Counted from the first letter of the stretch, positions 8,726 to 20,075 are shown. The stretch is 39,716 nt of DNA from Lentisphaeria bacterium (GCA_024405215.1 JAKSPB010000027.1:1-39716), one strand, 5' to 3'. Made by a program: numbers and translations. Notes: generated by a model not told the origin, from the letters alone.

Positions 8726-9385
8726 ATGAAGCACCTTCTTCTCACCATTCTCGCCTTCTCCCTCGCCTTTATCCTCCTGGCACAGGAAAATGGCCAGTCT
8801 GAAGCCTCCGCCGCCCCTGCCAAGGAAGCCGAAGAGCAGGCGGTCTCAAAAGGCCTTTCCGGCAAAGTCACCATCTCTGCTGATCGCATGGAGATGATCC
8901 TGAAGAAAGTCGCCAGGCTGGACGGCAACGTGGAAGTGGTCTTCTATCCTTCCGGCGAAACCCTCCAGGGCCTGAAAAAGCAGTTCAAAGGCGACGACAT
9001 CCGTGTCATCCTGAATGCGGACCACATGACGGTCTTCTTCCCGGAAGGCGGCGCAGAAAAGGAAAACGCCTCCAGCCGTCCGGAGAAGATTCTGGCCACG
9101 GGACGCATCAAGCTCCATTCTCCTGATGGCAAGAGCGCCACAGGCGACCAGGCAGCCTGGGACCTGACGAACGGCAGTACCATCGCCCTGGAAGGGAAAT
9201 GCACCATTCTGGCGGACGGACGGATCATGAACTCCAGCCGCGTAGTCTACGACTTCAACGAGAGCCGATTCTCCGCAGCACGCGCCATCATCACCCTGCC
9301 CGTAGCCTCCCGCGGCGACAGTGAAATCCTCCCCGGCGTAAAATCCGATTCAGGCAATGCCACAAAGGAGAGCCAGCAGAAATGA
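8726..9385 (+). CDS. lptA: LptA-like periplasmic LPS transport protein
   Basis: 219 residues from ATG 8726, four bases after the lptC stop; an upstream in-frame TTG at 8705 is less likely because the signal peptide starts at MKHLLLTILAFSLAFILLA. After a Glu/Ala-rich linker (20-50) comes an OstA-type beta-jellyroll: VTISADRMEMILKKVARLDGNVEVVF, then RVILNADHMTVFF, ILATGRIKLHSPDGKSATGDQAAWD, IALEGKCTI and RIMNSSRVVYDF, i.e. the repeating 'ADR / GNV / A.GDQA' pattern. LptA bridges the periplasm and carries LPS to LptD. The stop overlaps the lptB start (ATGA), which supports its role. Confidence 0.83.
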   Translation: MKHLLLTILAFSLAFILLAQENGQSEASAAPAKEAEEQAVSKGLSGKVTISADRMEMILKKVARLDGNVEVVFYPSGETLQGLKKQFKGDDIRVILNADHMTVFFPEGGAEKENASSRPEKILATGRIKLHSPDGKSATGDQAAWDLTNGSTIALEGKCTILADGRIMNSSRVVYDFNESRFSAARAIITLPVASRGDSEILPGVKSDSGNATKESQQK

Positions 9386-10128
9386 CGGTCTCCTCCACCA
9401 CCACTCCGCTTCTCTCCGCCCAGCACCTGCGAAAAGTCTATGGCGGACGATGCGTCGTCAACGATGTCTCCCTGGACGTCCGCCCCGGCGAAGTCGTCGG
9501 GTTGCTGGGCCCCAACGGCGCCGGCAAGACCACCTCGTTCTACATGATCGTTGGCATGATCGCCCCCGACGGCGGCTCCATCGCTTTCCGGGGCGAGGAT
9601 GTCTCCCAGTTGCCAATGTACCAGCGCGCACGGCGCGGCATGGGATATCTGGCCCAGGAACCTTCCATCTTCCGAAAACTGACTGTCCGCGAAAATGTGG
9701 AGGCAGTCCTGGAGACCCTGGACTTGACTGCGGCACAACGGCGGGAAAGGCTGACGGAGCTGCTGGATGAACTCCAGCTGACCCATTTGGCAGACCAGAA
9801 GGCACTGACCCTCTCCGGCGGAGAACGCCGGCGCCTGGAAATCACCCGCGCCCTGGCGACATCCCCCGATTTCATCATGCTGGACGAGCCATTCGGCGGA
9901 GTCGACCCCAAGAACGTTTTCGAAGTCCAGAAAATCATCGCCATCCTTCGCGACCGCGGACTGGGAATCCTCATCACGGACCACAATGTCCGGGAAACTC
10001 TGGCCATCGTGGACCGCGCATACCTCATCTGCGCCGGCGAGATCCAGTTCTCCGGTTCCGGAGAGGCACTGGTACAAGACGAGACTGCCCGGAAAATCTA
10101 CCTCGGGCCCAGCTTCAATCCCACATGA
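9382..10128 (+). CDS. lptB: LPS export ABC transporter ATP-binding protein
   Basis: 248 residues, the normal LptB length. It is the ATPase powering LPS extraction from the inner membrane with LptFG (not in this window). Walker A is GPNGAGKT (43-50), the Q-loop is YLAQEPSIFRKLTV, the ABC signature is LSGGERRR (from 144), Walker B is FIMLDE (164-169) and the switch His is H201 in TDHNVRETL. LSGGERRRLEI, FGGVDP and the C-terminal R.IYLG ending separate LptB from branched-chain amino acid transporters. ATG 9382 overlaps the lptA stop by four bases. The last gene before hpf, which has its own strong ribosome binding site. Confidence 0.95.
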   Translation: MTVSSTTTPLLSAQHLRKVYGGRCVVNDVSLDVRPGEVVGLLGPNGAGKTTSFYMIVGMIAPDGGSIAFRGEDVSQLPMYQRARRGMGYLAQEPSIFRKLTVRENVEAVLETLDLTAAQRRERLTELLDELQLTHLADQKALTLSGGERRRLEITRALATSPDFIMLDEPFGGVDPKNVFEVQKIIAILRDRGLGILITDHNVRETLAIVDRAYLICAGEIQFSGSGEALVQDETARKIYLGPSFNPT

Positions 10129-10196
10129 TTTCTTTCGTCCGGAAAGGCCATCCGATCTTCCCGGAAGCACACAAACCCCAACCAGGAGGTTAACAC

Positions 10197-10574
10197 ATGG
10201 AACTGCTCCTAACCGGCAAACACGTGGAAATCAAAGATGATGCGCGCGCAGTGGCACAGAAACTGGCCGACAAGCTATCTGCTGATTACGCGAAGCTCTC
10301 CACCCTCCGAATGGTCCTGTCCGCCGAAAGAGGGCTGAACAGCTGCGAAGCACTGCTGAATGGCAACAACGTCAACCTGAGCGCTTCCGCCAAAGCCGAT
10401 TCCATTCCGGCTGCCATCGCCGCCGTCTACGACAAGCTGGACAAGCAAATGCGCCGCTATCTGAACAAGATCCAAGACCGCTCGGTCTCCGGCGATCCCG
10501 CCCTTAAGGAAAAGATCTGGGCCAGCGCCGATCTGAAACTGGAAAACGACGCCGAAGCCGAAATCTTTGAATAA
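10197..10574 (+). CDS. hpf: short ribosome hibernation promoting factor
   Basis: 125 residues with the single S30AE/RaiA domain (MELLLTGKHVEIKDDAR, KLADKLSADYAKLSTLRMVL, NLSASAKADSIPAAIAAVYDKLDKQMRRYLNKIQD). It binds the decoding centre of the 30S subunit and helps inactivate ribosomes in stationary phase. Without the long C-terminal dimerisation domain it is of the short HPF/YfiA kind with a slightly extended acidic tail. The classical AGGAGG at 10184-10189 lies seven bases before ATG, much stronger than its neighbours, suggesting high expression. A gap of 68 bases follows lptB, and a strong terminator lies 14 bases downstream. The hpf-lptB neighbourhood recalls the E. coli rpoN region, but no rpoN is present. 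Confidence 0.88.
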   Translation: MELLLTGKHVEIKDDARAVAQKLADKLSADYAKLSTLRMVLSAERGLNSCEALLNGNNVNLSASAKADSIPAAIAAVYDKLDKQMRRYLNKIQDRSVSGDPALKEKIWASADLKLENDAEAEIFE

Positions 10575-10588
10575 CCATTGAACCAGCC

Positions 10589-10620
10589 GGAACCCAGTGT
10601 CTTCCACTGGGTTCCTTTTT
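10589..10620 (+). terminator. intrinsic terminator after hpf
   Basis: Perfect 11-bp stem GGAACCCAGTG/CACTGGGTTCC (10589-10599, 10605-10615), loop TCTTC, followed by T5. It ends the kds-lpt-hpf transcript. It stops only nine bases before the dCMP deaminase ATG at 10630. Confidence 0.88.
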
Positions 10621-10629
10621 CCTTCCGCC

Positions 10630-11211
10630 ATGTCCACGGAACCCACCATCGTAATGCCCGCCCACGGCGCGCCCTCGTACCGTCCGAACTGGGATCAGTA
10701 TTTCATGAAGCTGGCCATGCTGGCCAGCGAACGCGCCACCTGCCCGAGAATGCACTGCGGCTGCGTCCTGGTCAAGGACAACCATGTCCTCTCGACGGGA
10801 TACAATGGTTCCCTTCCCGGCACAGCGCACTGCTACGATGATGGCTGCCTGGTGGTCAACGACCACTGCGTCCGCACGAACCATGCGGAAATCAACGCAA
10901 TTTGCCAGGCCGCTCGTCATGGCATGGCCCTGGAAGGATCCACTGCCTACGTGACGAACCTCCCCTGCACTTCCTGCGCCAAGGCCCTCATCGCAGTGGG
11001 CATCGTTCGCGTAGTCATCTTTTCCAGCTATCACGATTCCTTGGCCGAACGCTTCTTCCAGGAAAGCCACGTGGAGCTCTGCCGACTCCCCATGCCCGAA
11101 GGCATCATCCACTATGACCTGAAGGAGTTCTCCTCCGCACGCTCCTTCGAAGAAAGCGAACGCGAAAACCACGCCGGTGAATCCTGCTCCTGCCAGCATG
11201 AATCATATTGA
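10630..11211 (+). CDS. dCMP deaminase family protein
   Basis: 193 residues from ATG 10630; a further upstream in-frame start would lie inside the terminator hairpin. Zinc-dependent deaminase signature HAEINAI (His85, Glu87) and PCTSCAKAL (Cys113, Cys116), with TGYNGSLPGTAHC as in dCMP deaminases (ComEB/Dcd1 type). It converts dCMP to dUMP to supply thymidylate synthesis. Extra Cys/His residues before the active site (CPRMHCGC; CYDDGC) match the second zinc site seen in family members. The C-terminal 25 residues are charged and end CSCQHESY, unlike the core. It lies just behind the hpf terminator, so its expression depends on read-through or on a start within that hairpin region. Confidence 0.87.
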   Translation: MSTEPTIVMPAHGAPSYRPNWDQYFMKLAMLASERATCPRMHCGCVLVKDNHVLSTGYNGSLPGTAHCYDDGCLVVNDHCVRTNHAEINAICQAARHGMALEGSTAYVTNLPCTSCAKALIAVGIVRVVIFSSYHDSLAERFFQESHVELCRLPMPEGIIHYDLKEFSSARSFEESERENHAGESCSCQHESY

Positions 11212-11229
11212 GGCTTTTGACTTCAAATG

Positions 11230-11245
11230 GACTCTTGCAAAAGTC
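11230..11245 (+). repeat. small hairpin with CTTGCAAA loop (copy 2)
   Basis: GACT (11230-11233) and AGTC (11242-11245) flank the same CTTGCAAA loop as the hairpin at 5988-6007; a G-U pair could extend the stem by one. Located 18 bases after the dCMP deaminase stop. Confidence 0.35.
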
Positions 11246-11269
11246 TCATGCCTGTTCAGAAGGGATGGA

Positions 11270-11434
11270 AGAACCATGAATGAACACGAGTAAAGCCTTT
11301 GTTCCTGCAGACAGGGGACAACGCTGTTGGACGCGGAATGCGTCGACGACATCGGAGCTATGTTCCTGCAGACAGGGGACAACGCTGTTGGAACCGCCTG
11401 CCTGCTTCTGCCATTCGTGTCCATTCGTGGTTCC
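11270..11434 (+). repeat. 165-bp element: two 32-bp direct repeats between 22-bp inverted repeats
   Basis: Two identical 32-base repeats lie at 11300-11331 and 11361-11392 (each begins TGTTCCTGCAGACAGG and ends CAACGCTGTTGGA), separated by an unrelated 29-base spacer. They are bracketed by an imperfect inverted repeat: 11270-11291 (AGAACCATGAATGAACACGA...) and 11413-11434 (ATTCGTGTCCATTCGTGGTT...), 18 of 22 positions complementary. The right arm itself contains CCATTCGTG twice (11411-11419, 11421-11429). Each 32-mer can fold CCTG-CAGA-CAGG and CAAC-GCT-GTTG. Unit length 61 resembles a one-spacer CRISPR, but no cas gene is present and the flanking inverted repeats fit a MITE-like or repeated intergenic element better. 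Confidence 0.7.
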
Positions 11435-11458
11435 ATAACCCTCCTACAATGTCTCACC

Positions 11459-12235
11459 ATGCATTTCTTTGATTCCCATACCCATCTTCCCGACGACTGC
11501 TCGAAAGAAGAAGCCGAGGCCATCCTCCTGGAGGCCTCGGCCGCTTCCGTGAAGGAAATCCTGCTGGCAGGGACATCCCTTGACGACATACCCGTCTATC
11601 TTCCTTTGGCAGAAACACATCCAGGAGTTCACACCGCAGTCGGGATACACCCGGAGGCCTGCAGTGCCTTTGACGAGGCAAGCGCCCTGCCGCGCTTGCG
11701 CGAATGGGCCAAGGCGCCCGGCGTGGTCGCCATCGGGGAAATCGGCTTGGACGCACACTATGACGCAACCACAGCGGAAGAACAGGAACGATGCCTGAAA
11801 GCCATGTTGCGCCTTGCAGATCAAACGGGCCTCCCCGTCGTCATTCACTGCAGGGAAGCTTTTGAGCGTTGCCATCAGATCATCGACCAATGCCTCGCCA
11901 TTGATCATCCTCTTCAAATCCATAGTTTTGCAGACGGTCCTAGAGAATTGGATATCTGGCTGAAACGCAATACGTTCTTCTCTTATAATGGCATGACGAC
12001 CTTCAAGAAGGCCGAAAATATCCGCGGAACCCTCCGGCTAGTTCCCCGGAAACGACTGCTTCTGGAAACCGACGCCCCCTATCTGACGCCTGTGCCCTAC
12101 AGAGGACAGGCCAACGCCTCAAAATTCATCCCCCTTATCGCTGAACGCGTGGCACAGGAACAAGGCCTTTCCCTGGAAGAAGTCGCCGAACTTACCACGG
12201 CAAATGCCCATCGGCTCTTCCGACTAGACAAGTAG
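11459..12235 (+). CDS. tatD: TatD family metal-dependent hydrolase (DNase)
   Basis: 258 residues from ATG 11459, chosen since MHFFDSHTHLPD is the classical family start and the upstream frame runs through the repeat element. Metal ligands by homology: His7 and His9 in DSHTH, Glu94 in AIGEIGLD, His130 in VVIHCRE, His155 in IHSFADG and Asp in LLLETDAPYL. C-terminal YLTPVPYRGQ.N....IP.IAE and TTANAHRLF complete the family pattern. TatD proteins are TIM-barrel nucleases (3'-5' exonuclease or D-aminoacyl-tRNA deacylase-like). SFADG replaces the common SFSG/CFSG motif. Ends 77 bases from the convergent GH78 gene. Confidence 0.92.
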   Translation: MHFFDSHTHLPDDCSKEEAEAILLEASAASVKEILLAGTSLDDIPVYLPLAETHPGVHTAVGIHPEACSAFDEASALPRLREWAKAPGVVAIGEIGLDAHYDATTAEEQERCLKAMLRLADQTGLPVVIHCREAFERCHQIIDQCLAIDHPLQIHSFADGPRELDIWLKRNTFFSYNGMTTFKKAENIRGTLRLVPRKRLLLETDAPYLTPVPYRGQANASKFIPLIAERVAQEQGLSLEEVAELTTANAHRLFRLDK

Positions 12236-12256
12236 TTCAGCCTCCATGGAACCATG

Positions 12257-12274
12257 CGAGGCGCGCCAGCCTCG
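12257..12274. terminator. hairpin between convergent tatD and GH78 genes
   Basis: CGAGGC (12257-12262), loop GCGCCA, GCCTCG (12269-12274). It is the only clear inverted repeat in the 77-bp convergent gap. No T tract is present on either side, so any terminator function would be weak or Rho-assisted. Confidence 0.35.
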
Positions 12275-12312
12275 TCCCCGGTGCCTATATTCCCAACGCC
12301 CCCCCTACTCTC

Positions 12313-14553
12313 CTATTCCAACCCAATCTCCGTCTCCCCCGCAGGAATTTCTCGCGGGGCCTTTCCGGGCAGCACTAGTGTTGCCTTCGTGCCTTCGGGG
12401 ATGCTGACCCGATAGAGCACCCTGCCCTGCTCCCTATACCATCCCGCTTTTAGGATTTTGCCATTAGGCAAAACGTGTTTCGCCTGGAAGAAATCAAGCT
12501 GCGGCACCACGCAAGGCATGAGCTTCACTTGGGTGAATCCAGGGCCGTCGAACTGCGGTCGAATTCCCGCCAGATACTCGAAACACCAGGCGGAGGGATC
12601 GCCGAACATGATATGGTCCAAGGAGGCATCGCCCTTCCAGGTCTCCCAAAGGGTGGAGGCTCCCTGCCGAAGCATATAGACGTATCCCGGGAACTCCGGC
12701 TGCAAGAGCATCTTCACCACATCCTCCGCATAGCCGTAATCTCCCAGCACACGGGGAATCCACTGGGAGCCGAAAATACCGAAATCCACCTTGTGCCGGT
12801 TGTCCCGAAGTTTCTTCACAAGTCGTTCAACCAAGGAAGAAACCTGCACCTCGTCGCACAACTTGAAATAGACTACGCAGGCCAACGAGGACCACTGCTC
12901 CTTGTCCACGGTTCCATCGGAATGGATGAACTCCTTCCGGATGTTCGTGCGCAGTTCTGCCGCGCGCCGTCTGGCAATCACCGCATCTTCCTTACGCCCA
13001 AGCATCTCCGCAAAAACAGCGAAGCGCTGATGCATGGAATAGACCCACGCCGAGGAAGTCAGGCGAGTAGAGGCCATACGCTCGTCATCCACCGGACACC
13101 AGTCTCCCAAGCCATATTCCGGCAGTCCATCCACCTTCATGACTTCCGTGAACTCCAGATAGCGTCGCATGGCATCGTAATGCTCCCGAATGACGCTGTC
13201 ATCGCCATAGAAACGCCAGGCCTCCCAGGCGCCCTGCCAGAGAACGTAGTCCCAAGCCGGTCCGCAGTTCCACCACCATTGGCCAGATGGCGCAATAGGC
13301 GCCAACTCGCCGCTGGGACGTTGCGTATCCACAAAGATCTGCAAGAAGTTCTTGTAGCCCTTCATGGCGTCATAGTTCCAAAGGGCGGTGTCCATGGCCA
13401 GGTTGTGGTCGCCTGTCCAGCCATTCTTTTCGCGATGGGGACAATCTGTGGGGATCCCTGTGAAATTGGTCAGGAAACTCCGGCGGATGACCTCTTGGAG
13501 CTGATTCAAGTCGGCGCTGGAACTCGTGAAATTGCCCACCGAGGCAAAATCGTTGTGGATGAAAAGCGCCTGCACACGACGGATGGCGACATTCGCCAGC
13601 ATCTTACAATGCAAGTGGATATACCGATATCCAAAATAGGTGAAGTGAGGACGCCAGACAAAACTGCGGCGTCCGGGCGTCAGAATCATCCGTCCGATCT
13701 GTGCCTCCCAGCCATTTTCGGAAAAGCAGGCGATGTTCCTGCGGTCGGCAGTGCCATCGGGATTCAGCCTTTCGCCGAACTCCATCATAAGCTCCAGCGG
13801 TTCCTTCTGCTCCTCGGAAAGCTCCACTTCCACTTCCGCCCAGCCCGTGACGTTCCTGCCCATGTCGAAGAGGATGGTCTCCCCATCCAGCTGCCGACGC
13901 TCCACGGCGTCCGTGCGTTCACAGACACGGCATGGCTCCATCTCCTCACGAATCAGCGTCCCCGCCGGCGGTCGTCCCGGAAATGCCTGCGCCCAGGCGG
14001 AATCATCGAAATCCGCATCAAAGACGCCCGGAATCTCCTTCCCGAAATCGTATGTCTCGCCGGAGCGCATGGAATCGAAGACCACGGGGCTTGGGGCCAT
14101 CTTCCAGGAATGGTCGCTCTTCAGGCAAAGTCTGCCGTCCACTACCAGGTCGCAACACATCCGGGGGAAATCACGCCAGGGCGCATGGATGAAATTCCAG
14201 ACCTCGGAAGTCTGGGCATTGAACAAGCCATTCCCCTGAAGAACGGTAATGGCGTTGTCGCCTGATTTCAGAAGCGCCGTCAGATCATACTCCAGGTAGT
14301 TCACATGGACATCGAACTGGCTGACGCAGGGCGCCAGCACCCGGTCGTCCGCCTTGACGCCATTGACATAGAGCTCATGCCAGCCAGCCGTCGCCAGATA
14401 GAGCACCGCGCTGGCAGGCGTCGCATCCAAGGTGAAGCGCTTGCGAAAATATGGCGCCGGCTTCACCGGAAATTTCAGCATATCCCGACCAATGTCAATC
14501 CATCCGGCTTCCGCCGAAATCCAGGTCCCGGACCATTTGCGAGTGGTAAGCAT
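12313..14553 (-). CDS. GH78 alpha-L-rhamnosidase
   Basis: 746 residues without a signal peptide, so probably cytoplasmic. It removes terminal L-rhamnose from plant glycans or glycosides. Order: N-terminal beta domain (WSGTWISA, PAPYFRKRFTL, ATAGWHELYVNGVKADDRVLAP; the last is the family hallmark), a further beta domain with DMGRNVTGW, then the (alpha/alpha)6 barrel. The barrel has IPTDCPHREKNGWTGDHN, carrying the acidic residues of the GH78 active site, followed by W.NCGPAWDYVLW. LWETWKGDASLDHIMFGD provides the second conserved acid. The C-terminal beta-domain closes with the G.A..VLPGKAPREIPAG pattern. It starts 57 bases after the GH2 gene on the same strand, so the two probably share a message and a substrate containing rhamnose and galactose. 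Confidence 0.92.
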   Translation of the reverse strand: MLTTRKWSGTWISAEAGWIDIGRDMLKFPVKPAPYFRKRFTLDATPASAVLYLATAGWHELYVNGVKADDRVLAPCVSQFDVHVNYLEYDLTALLKSGDNAITVLQGNGLFNAQTSEVWNFIHAPWRDFPRMCCDLVVDGRLCLKSDHSWKMAPSPVVFDSMRSGETYDFGKEIPGVFDADFDDSAWAQAFPGRPPAGTLIREEMEPCRVCERTDAVERRQLDGETILFDMGRNVTGWAEVEVELSEEQKEPLELMMEFGERLNPDGTADRRNIACFSENGWEAQIGRMILTPGRRSFVWRPHFTYFGYRYIHLHCKMLANVAIRRVQALFIHNDFASVGNFTSSSADLNQLQEVIRRSFLTNFTGIPTDCPHREKNGWTGDHNLAMDTALWNYDAMKGYKNFLQIFVDTQRPSGELAPIAPSGQWWWNCGPAWDYVLWQGAWEAWRFYGDDSVIREHYDAMRRYLEFTEVMKVDGLPEYGLGDWCPVDDERMASTRLTSSAWVYSMHQRFAVFAEMLGRKEDAVIARRRAAELRTNIRKEFIHSDGTVDKEQWSSLACVVYFKLCDEVQVSSLVERLVKKLRDNRHKVDFGIFGSQWIPRVLGDYGYAEDVVKMLLQPEFPGYVYMLRQGASTLWETWKGDASLDHIMFGDPSAWCFEYLAGIRPQFDGPGFTQVKLMPCVVPQLDFFQAKHVLPNGKILKAGWYREQGRVLYRVSIPEGTKATLVLPGKAPREIPAGETEIGLE

Positions 14554-14567
14554 TGTTTTCTAAATTG

Positions 14568-14589
14568 TGGCGCCCCATGCGGGGCGCCA
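14568..14589 (-). terminator. hairpin between GH2 and GH78 genes
   Basis: Perfect nine-bp stem TGGCGCCCC/GGGGCGCCA (14568-14576, 14581-14589) with loop ATGC, 21 bases beyond the GH2 stop and 15 bases before the GH78 start. No T tract follows on the minus strand, so it may reduce rather than stop read-through or stabilise the GH2 message. Confidence 0.5.
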
Positions 14590-14610
14590 TTCTTCCAGTC
14601 AACCGAACCT

Positions 14611-18176
<3,566 letters not shown>

Positions 18177-18869
18177 CTATGCCTGCAATTCGTCCAGGAT
18201 CGCCCGGGCGGCGGAGGCGGGATCCGGCGCAGCCAGAATCGGACGTCCGACCACAATGAAATCCGCGCCGGCCTCGGCAGCCTTCTTGGGCGTCATGACA
18301 CGCTTCTGGTCACCGGCTTCGGTGCCGGCGGGACGGATGCCGGGAACCACTGTCAGGAAATCCGGACCGAAATGTTCCCGGAGCATGGGCAGTTCCAACG
18401 CGGAGCAGACCACGCCGGGAAGGCCGGCCGCCTGGGTCAAACCGGCCAGGCGGACAACCTGCTCGGCAGGGGAAACCGTAATGCCGACGGCTTCCAGCTG
18501 CGCATGATCCATGCTAGTCAGCACCGTCACCGCAATCACCGTCTTGCCCGTCTCCTTCATGGCTTCGGCTGCGGCAGAAAGCATGGCGGGACCGCCGGAT
18601 GCGTGGACGTTGATCAAGTCGGCGCCGATGATGGCCGCGGAGCGAATCGCCTGGGCGACGGTGTTGGGGATGTCATGGAACTTCATGTCCAGGAAGACCT
18701 TCTTGCCACGCGCCTTCAATTCCTGGACGGCCTGTGGGCCGTAGTGGGTGAAAAGCTGCTTGCCCACCTTGTACCATTCCACGTTGTCGCCAATCTTGTC
18801 CACCAGCGCCAGGGCGGTGGAGAGTTCCGGCACATCCAGTGCGCTAATCAGTTTCGTCTGCTTTGTCAT
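18177..18869 (-). CDS. pyrF: orotidine 5'-phosphate decarboxylase
   Basis: 230 residues, family-typical. It makes UMP from OMP, the final step of de novo pyrimidine synthesis. ISALDVPELSTAL is the start of the barrel; DMKFHDIPNTV (Asp61, Lys63, Asp66) is the catalytic motif; NVHASGG, VTVLTS and GVVCSALE follow; the phosphate-gripper region is TVVPGIRPAG...GDQKRVMTP and FIVVGRPIL. This is the E. coli/Bacillus type (short group I enzyme). The start overlaps the upstream membrane-protein gene by 26 bases, so it is the last gene of a likely mrp-gcvH-like-membrane protein-pyrF operon. Confidence 0.96.
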   Translation of the reverse strand: MTKQTKLISALDVPELSTALALVDKIGDNVEWYKVGKQLFTHYGPQAVQELKARGKKVFLDMKFHDIPNTVAQAIRSAAIIGADLINVHASGGPAMLSAAAEAMKETGKTVIAVTVLTSMDHAQLEAVGITVSPAEQVVRLAGLTQAAGLPGVVCSALELPMLREHFGPDFLTVVPGIRPAGTEAGDQKRVMTPKKAAEAGADFIVVGRPILAAPDPASAARAILDELQA

Positions 18870-19626
18870 AGGGAGAAACCTCTTGATTATTCGAGTTGGT
18901 GATTTCCGCCTCCGTTTCCGAGAGATTCCGTTCCGGAGACACGACTTGGGGAGACGTTGTTTCCCCTTTGTTCAAAAGCACATAGATGATTCCCAGCGTC
19001 TGCGCCGCGAAGGTGGTCATCGCCAGGGAAACCACAATCCGCCGTCCTTCTCCATGGGTAGCCAAAGACCAAAGAAGAAAGGGCACCGAGCGAGCCGACA
19101 TACCGTCATCTCCCCACTCCCGCACCAGCAGGCATCCTGCGGCAGCCAAAACCGCCAGCAAAGGGATGACAATTGTCAGCCGTCCTGCCCCCAGCAGCAC
19201 CCCAACGCCAGGCGCCAGGCGTTCCCGCCAGTCATTCCGAATAATCAAGGGATAAAGAGCCACCAGGAAAGCCTGGCAGATCAGGAAAGCCACGCTCATT
19301 CCCAAGAAATAGGTCCAATGCACCCCGGCAAGAGAGGCGGAACCATAACTTCCAAGATAAACCAGCCAAGATACAAAGGGAGAAAACCCCGTGGTGAGCA
19401 ACGCAAATACGCGCAGCCCGAATACGGAATACGGTTGCCGTCCCCCTTCATCAACCGATGCCTCCGGCCAAAGGAAGGCAGCCAGGGAAAAGAAAACTGC
19501 CAGGCAGACTGGCCAATACTGCACCTGCATTCGCGGGAAGGCCCCCCAGTACATCTGCGCAAGAAAAAGCGTTGTCAACGCCATGGCACAGAAATAGAAG
19601 GCAATGGAGAGGCCTTTGCGAAGCAT
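18844..19626 (-). CDS. six-TM integral membrane protein, unknown function
   Basis: 260 residues that I do not recognise. About six hydrophobic segments: near 5-25, 36-53, 72-92, 104-125, 145-166 and 198-220, followed by a hydrophilic acidic tail rich in Glu, Ser, Thr and Asn (from about 222). A charged loop RNDWRERLAP lies between segments 4 and 5. No transport or enzymatic motif is visible. It begins five bases after the gcvH-like stop and its tail overlaps pyrF by 26 bases, so it is translated in an operon with both. The tail could have grown by loss of an earlier stop into pyrF. Confidence 0.7.
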   Translation of the reverse strand: MLRKGLSIAFYFCAMALTTLFLAQMYWGAFPRMQVQYWPVCLAVFFSLAAFLWPEASVDEGGRQPYSVFGLRVFALLTTGFSPFVSWLVYLGSYGSASLAGVHWTYFLGMSVAFLICQAFLVALYPLIIRNDWRERLAPGVGVLLGAGRLTIVIPLLAVLAAAGCLLVREWGDDGMSARSVPFLLWSLATHGEGRRIVVSLAMTTFAAQTLGIIYVLLNKGETTSPQVVSPERNLSETEAEITNSNNQEVSPYDKADETD

Positions 19627-19631
19627 AGATG

Positions 19632-20027
19632 CTAGAGGGAATCCAGATGCTTTGTATACTGGCTGCCGTTCATCAGCAGATCCAGCTCATCCTCATCGTC
19701 ATATTCCATCTTGAAAAGCCAGGCCTTTTTCCAGTCAAGGTAAATCAGGGCAGGATCGTCCAGCACTTCCTGATTGACTGCGGTCACCCGTCCCGTCAGG
19801 GGGCAGCGGAAATGGCGGATGCGGTTCTTGGTATGGATGTGAATCACCAGGGAATCCATCTCCAACTCATCCTCTTCCAGCGGGACATCGATGCTGTCGA
19901 TGCCACCCAACTCCTCAGCCAGATAGTCTGTGATGCCAATCTGCGCAATGTGAGTCTTGGCGTTGCACTGCGCCCAAACGTGATGAGTATTGTAAACCTT
20001 GCTGTCGGGATATTCAGCTGATGCCAT
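19632..20027 (-). CDS. GcvH-like lipoyl-domain protein lacking the canonical lipoyl-lysine
   Basis: 131 residues, the size of glycine cleavage H protein. The family frame is clear: HHVWAQ..., QIGITDYLAEELGGIDSIDVPL, PLTGRVTAVN.EVLDDPALI and the C-terminal AWLFKMEY...ELDLLMNGSQY. The lipoyl site differs: canonical E-S-V-K-A is replaced by H-T-K-N-R, and in ungapped alignment from both sides Asn68 occupies the lysine position, with Lys67 next to it. No gcvT, gcvP or lipoyl ligase gene is nearby. Such GcvH-like proteins may act in other pathways or be regulatory; function here is unknown. It lies between mrp (48 bases upstream) and the membrane-protein gene. Confidence 0.78.
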   Translation of the reverse strand: MASAEYPDSKVYNTHHVWAQCNAKTHIAQIGITDYLAEELGGIDSIDVPLEEDELEMDSLVIHIHTKNRIRHFRCPLTGRVTAVNQEVLDDPALIYLDWKKAWLFKMEYDDEDELDLLMNGSQYTKHLDSL

Positions 20028-20075
20028 TGTTGTTTTCCTTCTATTCTCTAAACCTGATAGTTGTTGTCTTTTGAA

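Noticed and set aside
11300-11392. functional CRISPR array
   Set aside because: Only two repeats, no leader-like AT-rich region, no cas genes in the window and flanking inverted repeats; recorded as a repeat element instead.
12475-14265. 596-codon plus-strand open frame opposite GH78
   Set aside because: Shadow of the rhamnosidase frame caused by codon bias; no recognisable protein features or ribosome site.
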